DNA of 64,000 nt from Candidatus Zixiibacteriota bacterium. Lineage in GTDB: Bacteria; Zixibacteria; MSB-5A5; WJJR01. The DNA lies in assembly GCA_036397555.1 (NCBI GenBank), contig DASWIS010000008.1, positions 186,001 through 250,000 of the forward strand, given 5' to 3'. The translations under genes were made by a program, and so were the position numbers. Position 1 is the first letter of the stretch. The number at the start of each line of letters is the position of its first letter. Below, one piece after another: positions 59,952 to 64,000 of this stretch. Under the pieces are notes generated by a model. That model was not told the origin of the DNA, ran no database searches, and saw only the letters and a list, made by a program, of their open reading frames with translations.

Positions 59952-61187
59952 GTGTCCGTTCCCGCAACCCGAAGAAAGCAATCGCCGACGCCCGTCGCGG
60001 TCTACAGCCGTCTGCGCCGCTGGTTTGGGCACAATGCGAGAACGCTCCCCTGGCGCGGCGACACAGATCCGTATCGCATCTGGGTCTCCGAGGTGATGCT
60101 GGTCCAGACTACCGTGGCGGTTGCGGTCAGGCGCTATCCGCGATTTCTCAGACGATTCCCGACGCTCGCCGCCCTGGCAGATGCGCCTCTGTCGCAGGTC
60201 ATGAAGGAGTGGGAGGGTTTGGGCTACTATCACCGTGCCCGTTTTTTGCACCAAGCCGCACGTCTGATGCGCGACCGGCACAACGGTCGCTTTCCATCCG
60301 ACTACGATTTGCTCCGTGCATTGCCGGGCGTGGGCGACTACGTCGCCGCATCAGTCAGCAACTTCTGCTTTGGTGCCCGCATCCCGGCGGTCGACGCCAA
60401 TGTCGCCCGCGTCGGAGCCCGGCTGCTCGGGCTGCGCGGAGACGTGCGTTCGGGCTCGTTGCGACGCAAGCTCCGCGAAGAGCTGGCGAAACTCATGAAC
60501 CTCGGCAGGGGCTCGCTCTGGACCGATGGCCTGATCGAAATCGGCGCGCTGGTTTGTACGCCACGACAGCCACAATGCCCGTCCTGCCCGCTGAAAGGCG
60601 ATTGTGTCGCCTATGCGAGCGACCGCGTCGAATCGTATGGCCTGCCTGTCCGCCGACCGTCCCGCCGTGTCGTCTCGGTCGCCTGCGGTATCGTGCGCCG
60701 GTCGGACGGACGCATCCTGATCGCGCAACGCCCGGCGACCGGGTTGTTGCCGGGTCTGTGGGAGTTTCCCGGTGGCAAACGCGACGGGAATGAATCACTG
60801 GCGGACACGTGCCGCAGGGAAATCAAGGAGGAGCTGGGAGTCACCGTCGCGGTCGATTGCCGACGCTTCCTGATCCGACACGCGTACAGCCACTATGCAG
60901 TCCGGCTGTCGGTGTTCGAATGCCGCATCCGGTCGGGAGCGCCCCGGGCGCTCGGATGTCAACAGTTTCGCTGGGTTACCCCCGGGACACTGACGCGATA
61001 CTCGTTTCCGTCGGCGAACCGGAAGATCGTAGCGTCTATCGCCGTTGAAGAGAACGGACGGCGCCGTCAGCGGAACATCTCTTCCGCGGGGACGACCCGC
61101 ACACGGCTCGGACTCCACGGCAGCCGTTCCGAGAGGTATCGATTGTCTTCCTCACGCAACGCGCGAATCGAGACCGCCGGGGGATAG
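59952..61187 (+). CDS. mutY: A/G-specific adenine glycosylase
   Basis: MutY removes adenine opposite 8-oxoguanine. The protein has 411 residues. The helix-hairpin-helix domain has the catalytic Glu47 in SEVMLVQTTVAVAV, where one Q of the usual LQQT is V. ALPGVGDYVA is the hairpin and Asp148 in IPAVDANVARV the second catalytic residue. The [4Fe-4S] cluster cysteines are in LVCTPRQPQCPSCPLKGDC. A C-terminal Nudix-like 8-oxoG recognition domain (GLLPGLWEFPGGKRDGNESLA) follows. The last 40 codons overlap the convergent M16-like gene by 120 bases and are not conserved in MutY; the true domain ends near KIVASI. Confidence 0.93.
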   Translation: MSVPATRRKQSPTPVAVYSRLRRWFGHNARTLPWRGDTDPYRIWVSEVMLVQTTVAVAVRRYPRFLRRFPTLAALADAPLSQVMKEWEGLGYYHRARFLHQAARLMRDRHNGRFPSDYDLLRALPGVGDYVAASVSNFCFGARIPAVDANVARVGARLLGLRGDVRSGSLRRKLREELAKLMNLGRGSLWTDGLIEIGALVCTPRQPQCPSCPLKGDCVAYASDRVESYGLPVRRPSRRVVSVACGIVRRSDGRILIAQRPATGLLPGLWEFPGGKRDGNESLADTCRREIKEELGVTVAVDCRRFLIRHAYSHYAVRLSVFECRIRSGAPRALGCQQFRWVTPGTLTRYSFPSANRKIVASIAVEENGRRRQRNISSAGTTRTRLGLHGSRSERYRLSSSRNARIETAGG

Positions 61188-62584
61188 GTGTAGGTCAGTT
61201 TCTGATCGAGCAGTTGCCGCGCGAGGGCGTTGGCATCAGGAACCGTCATGACAATGAGCATATTATTGGCGGAGAGGTGCTCCACCATCGCGTCACGCAC
61301 TGCTCCCGGCTCGACTTCGGCAATCCGGGCCGCCAACGAGTCATCAGTCACCGTCAGCCGGTACGATTCCAACCGCGTGAGCATGCGATGGTGCGCCGAA
61401 TTCCGCAGCCGTTCCGGGTGTCCCAATCGTTTCCTCAATTGTTCCTTGGCCCGGGCGATGTCGGCATCGGTCGGGCCGCGCTCGAGCACGCGCGCCAATT
61501 CGATCAATGCGATGTGCAGCGCAAAGGTCGCATTCGTCGTGACTGTCTCTGTCTCGACTATGAACAAGGGGCGCTGATGACTATGATCGTCGGTATCGAG
61601 GATCGGCCGTCCGACCAATGGCGCATACGCCAGCTCGACATTCAATCCGGAGCAGATGGCGCGCAGCTCAACAAGCGGGCCGGTCAATCGGCCACGGATT
61701 CCTCCCAGTGTCGAGACACCCACATACAGCGGCCACAGCGATGAATCAGCGATGCCGCAGTCGACCGGAGCGCCGATGGCTATGCGAACGTCTTCCGTGC
61801 CGGGACGCTCGATGAGGTACAGGGTGAGTCCATCGACCGACGCGGTCGGTACGCGGCGTCGTGGCACGAAAGCCTCGCCGTGCAGCTTCGATCTTATCGT
61901 AGCCTCGAATGTCCCCGCCGATGCGAGGTCGATGGGACCGGCCAGGCCGACCATCAGATTGGATTTGCCGAAGTGATCCCGCCAGAATTCAATCGCGTCA
62001 TCTCGACGCAGCAAGCGCGCCGTGCCGTCGCGTCCCGCCGGCGGCAGCGCATACGGTCCCGGCCGATAGATCCAATACTCCAGTGCCGCTCGCGCCAGCG
62101 AACGGTCATCGTCGCGCAACGTCTGCAGGTCGCGTAAATGGTCTCGGATGTTCAGCGCGTTGTCGAACGGATCGTAGACCGGTCGCGTGATCAGATCGAC
62201 CAACATGCTGGAAAACGCCGGCCAGCGGTTATTGGGGCAGCTGCCGTCGATCGTGATCGTTTCACGGCCCACCTGAGACCGCATCGATGCGCCCCAGCGC
62301 TTGAGCGAATCGGCGACTGCAGCCGCTGCGTAGGCACTGCTGCCGCGATGCAATCCCAGCATTGAAAAATGCGCCAATCCCTCACGGCCGGGGGGGTCCT
62401 CGGCGCTACCGACCGGGAACATCACCCGCACCCAGACCGAGTCGGCGGATGAGTCCGGAACGATGACGAGCGCCCCTTGTGCCGAGTGGGGGCTTGTAAT
62501 TGATAACGAGATCGCGGCCAGAGATACGATTATCGCCAGCATCGGTCGACGGAATTGTGTCAGATTCAACATGTCAGCCATCAT
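61067..62584 (-). CDS. M16-like protein without the zinc motif
   Basis: The product has 505 residues with a signal peptide (LAIIVSLAAISLSITSPHSAQG, cleavage near residue 37). It has two M16-type half-domains: RVMFPVGSAEDPPGREGLAHFSMLG at the N-terminus and FALHIALIELARVLERGPTD with AKEQLRKRLGHPERLRNS further on. In active M16 peptidases the first block reads HFLEH (HxxEH). Here it is HFSML, so two of the zinc ligands and the catalytic glutamate are missing. It is probably a catalytically dead partner, like the non-catalytic subunit of mitochondrial or PqqF-like pairs, acting in the periplasm. Its 3' end overlaps mutY by 120 bases. Confidence 0.75.
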   Translation of the reverse strand: MMADMLNLTQFRRPMLAIIVSLAAISLSITSPHSAQGALVIVPDSSADSVWVRVMFPVGSAEDPPGREGLAHFSMLGLHRGSSAYAAAAVADSLKRWGASMRSQVGRETITIDGSCPNNRWPAFSSMLVDLITRPVYDPFDNALNIRDHLRDLQTLRDDDRSLARAALEYWIYRPGPYALPPAGRDGTARLLRRDDAIEFWRDHFGKSNLMVGLAGPIDLASAGTFEATIRSKLHGEAFVPRRRVPTASVDGLTLYLIERPGTEDVRIAIGAPVDCGIADSSLWPLYVGVSTLGGIRGRLTGPLVELRAICSGLNVELAYAPLVGRPILDTDDHSHQRPLFIVETETVTTNATFALHIALIELARVLERGPTDADIARAKEQLRKRLGHPERLRNSAHHRMLTRLESYRLTVTDDSLAARIAEVEPGAVRDAMVEHLSANNMLIVMTVPDANALARQLLDQKLTYTYPPAVSIRALREEDNRYLSERLPWSPSRVRVVPAEEMFR

Positions 62585-62723
62585 GCAGACGATTCAGACA
62601 ATCAAACCGCTTGCAATGGCCCAATATGGCGCTATCTTTGGTCCGGACAAGGGAGTATTGATTACCTCATCGTCAGTCTCTCCAGCCGAAAAACATCAGA
62701 CTTCTGACAGGGAGTATATCCCA

Positions 62724-64000
62724 ATGCAAACATGCCAATGCGTTCGTGGTGCGTTAATTCTGTTGGCAATCTCTCTTGCCAGTCTTGTCCTGCTGACGCC
62801 TACGAGCGGGTTTGCGCAGACAACGGCGACCGATCTGCCGATGTGGTTTGACGTTTCATCGGAGCAGCCGCCAAATATAAAGATCAATACCGATCTGACC
62901 ACGCAGCTTCAGAATGAGGAGCAGGTCGCGGTCGATCCGACCAATCCCGACAATCTCGTGGCCGTGTGGCGCGATTTCCGTATCGGTTTCCGGCAGGTGG
63001 GCTGGGGATACTCGCACGACGGCGGCAGCACATGGACTGAGGGCGGATTGATCCCCGCCACTCCCTACAATCGCGATTCCGATCCCGGCATTGTCGCCGG
63101 CTCGAACGGTGTTTTCTACTCAATCATATTGTCGTTTGACGAATTCAGTGCCGCCAACGGGTTGTGGATGCCGTTTTCTGTCGATTCCGGGTTGAGCTTC
63201 CTCGCCTCCATTCCGGCCATCGATCACCCGTCCGAAGAACAAGACCCGCCGTTTGAAGACAAAGAGCTGATGGCAATCGATAATACCGGTGGCCCCACAG
63301 ACGGCAACCTCTATGTCGCATGGACGCGGTTCGGTACAGTGGCTGACATTTACTGCGTGTCATCGACAGATGGAGTGGGATTCGGACCGGCGGTGCGAGT
63401 CTCCGACATCAGCAATGGTCTGCAGTGGCCGACTCCCGTCGTCGGTACCAATGGCACGGTGCTGGTCGCCTGGGCAAGCTCGGCTGGAATTCGTTACGAT
63501 CTGTCGTTCGACGAAGGCGTGACGTTCGGCGCAGACCGGCTGATGCAGCCGACCGGAGTTTTCTCGACGATCATTCCCGGCAACATTCTCGTCTTCGCGT
63601 ATCCGGCGCTGGCCTCCGACATCACCGGCGGGCCATTTGACGGCAACTATTACTGTGCGTATTCAGACATTGCCGTCGACGGTGCGCTGGACCTGCTCTT
63701 TACGAAATCGGTCGACGGCGGCGACACCTGGTCGACGCCGCAGCGGATCAATGACGACCCGGTAAGCAATGGGGCCGACCAATTCCATCCATGGACAACC
63801 GTCAATCCCGACGGTGTGGTCTCGGTCGCCTTCTATGATCGGCGTCTTGACCCGAACAATCTGATCTTCGACTTGTGGATCACACACTCGTTCGACGGCG
63901 GCGACACCTGGACCCCCGATCAACGCGTCTCCGACATCTCCTCATCCCCGTTTGATGCAGCTCCCGGCTTGGCGAAAGACGGACAACCGGGGATTGTTGA
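62724..64000 (+). CDS. Secreted BNR/sialidase-like repeat protein (3' part cut off)
   Basis: An open frame from ATG 62724 (with AGGGAG upstream) to the right window edge has no stop, so at least 425 residues are encoded. A signal peptide (RGALILLAISLASLVLLTPTSGFAQ) precedes four to five BNR-type repeats with Asp-box motifs: YSHDGGSTW, SVDGGDTWSTPQ and SFDGGDTWTPDQ, spaced about 60-90 residues. Such proteins form six-bladed beta-propellers. They may be sialidases or only binding propellers; the arginine triad of true sialidases cannot be checked in this fragment. The protein is probably extracellular and of polysaccharide or glycan-related function. Confidence 0.75.
   Translation, partial: MQTCQCVRGALILLAISLASLVLLTPTSGFAQTTATDLPMWFDVSSEQPPNIKINTDLTTQLQNEEQVAVDPTNPDNLVAVWRDFRIGFRQVGWGYSHDGGSTWTEGGLIPATPYNRDSDPGIVAGSNGVFYSIILSFDEFSAANGLWMPFSVDSGLSFLASIPAIDHPSEEQDPPFEDKELMAIDNTGGPTDGNLYVAWTRFGTVADIYCVSSTDGVGFGPAVRVSDISNGLQWPTPVVGTNGTVLVAWASSAGIRYDLSFDEGVTFGADRLMQPTGVFSTIIPGNILVFAYPALASDITGGPFDGNYYCAYSDIAVDGALDLLFTKSVDGGDTWSTPQRINDDPVSNGADQFHPWTTVNPDGVVSVAFYDRRLDPNNLIFDLWITHSFDGGDTWTPDQRVSDISSSPFDAAPGLAKDGQPGIV

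Overview
The window is a GC-rich bacterial chromosome segment from a Gram-negative (two-membrane) organism. It encodes surface-antigen-type and porin-like beta-barrels, several lipoproteins and many Sec signal peptides. The gene set (PdxS/PdxT, LipA, IspG, a CcmF-like haem lyase, archaeal-type ApgM, PPDK, partner-switching regulators, DUF4846 and DUF2953 proteins) and the frequent short intergenic palindromes resemble genomes of the FCB-related candidate phyla, for example Zixibacteria. That placement is an impression from gene content, not a phylogeny.

Layout. 1-4.1 kb: a cut-off DUF2953 gene, a lipoprotein, an AsnRS-like catalytic core, MscL, one unknown gene and two tRNAs (Leu-UAG, Lys-UUU). 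4.3-8.4 kb: dihydrolipoamide dehydrogenase, a MntA/HepT toxin-antitoxin cassette bracketed by a duplicated tail of that gene, an alpha/beta hydrolase and a nucleosidase-like lipoprotein. 8.5-14.7 kb: a cofactor block (pdxS, pdxT, lipA, ispG, ccmF-like). 14.8-24.6 kb, minus strand: M1 peptidase, DUF4846, GDPD, an unknown gene, nitroreductase, PfpI, then serA, a class-V aminotransferase and a CysM-type sulfhydrylase, which together read as a 3-phosphoglycerate to O-phosphoserine to cysteine route. 25.1-31.8 kb: a small basic protein, PPDK with a lysine-rich N-terminal tail, then a STAS / anti-sigma kinase / PP2C phosphatase partner-switching set. 31.9-39.7 kb: a Nudix hydrolase coupled to an outer-membrane protein, a GAF-PAS histidine kinase and a 1157-residue Ser/Thr kinase-TPR protein.

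39.7-42.5 kb holds the most unusual locus. A 25-codon gene with a near-perfect ribosome binding site, its own promoter candidate and its own terminator sits behind a 767-residue protein that joins a PqqD-like N-terminal region, an M50 site-2-type protease core and a HlyD-type adaptor. It looks like a minimal peptide maturation/export cassette, convergent with the kinase-TPR gene. No such function is shown by the sequence alone.

42.6-64 kb: moeA-mobA-clc, a nitrilase-family gene, an isopropylmalate dehydrogenase-like gene, a RAYT transposase between perfect 30-bp inverted REP repeats, a neighbouring STAS-like gene with a one-base frameshift, a zinc-ribbon membrane protein, a porin-like gene whose start lies in a palindromic repeat, a LeuA-like synthase, a beta-oxidation/butyryl set (acyl-CoA dehydrogenase, crotonase, 3-hydroxyacyl-CoA dehydrogenase), a decayed inorganic pyrophosphatase, an SPFH lipoprotein, a beta-helix protein, apgM, mutY, an M16-like protein without its zinc motif, and a cut-off BNR/sialidase-like secreted protein at the right edge. 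Two genes are truncated by the window edges, one is frameshifted and one is a pseudogene. No CRISPR array, rRNA or prophage was seen.
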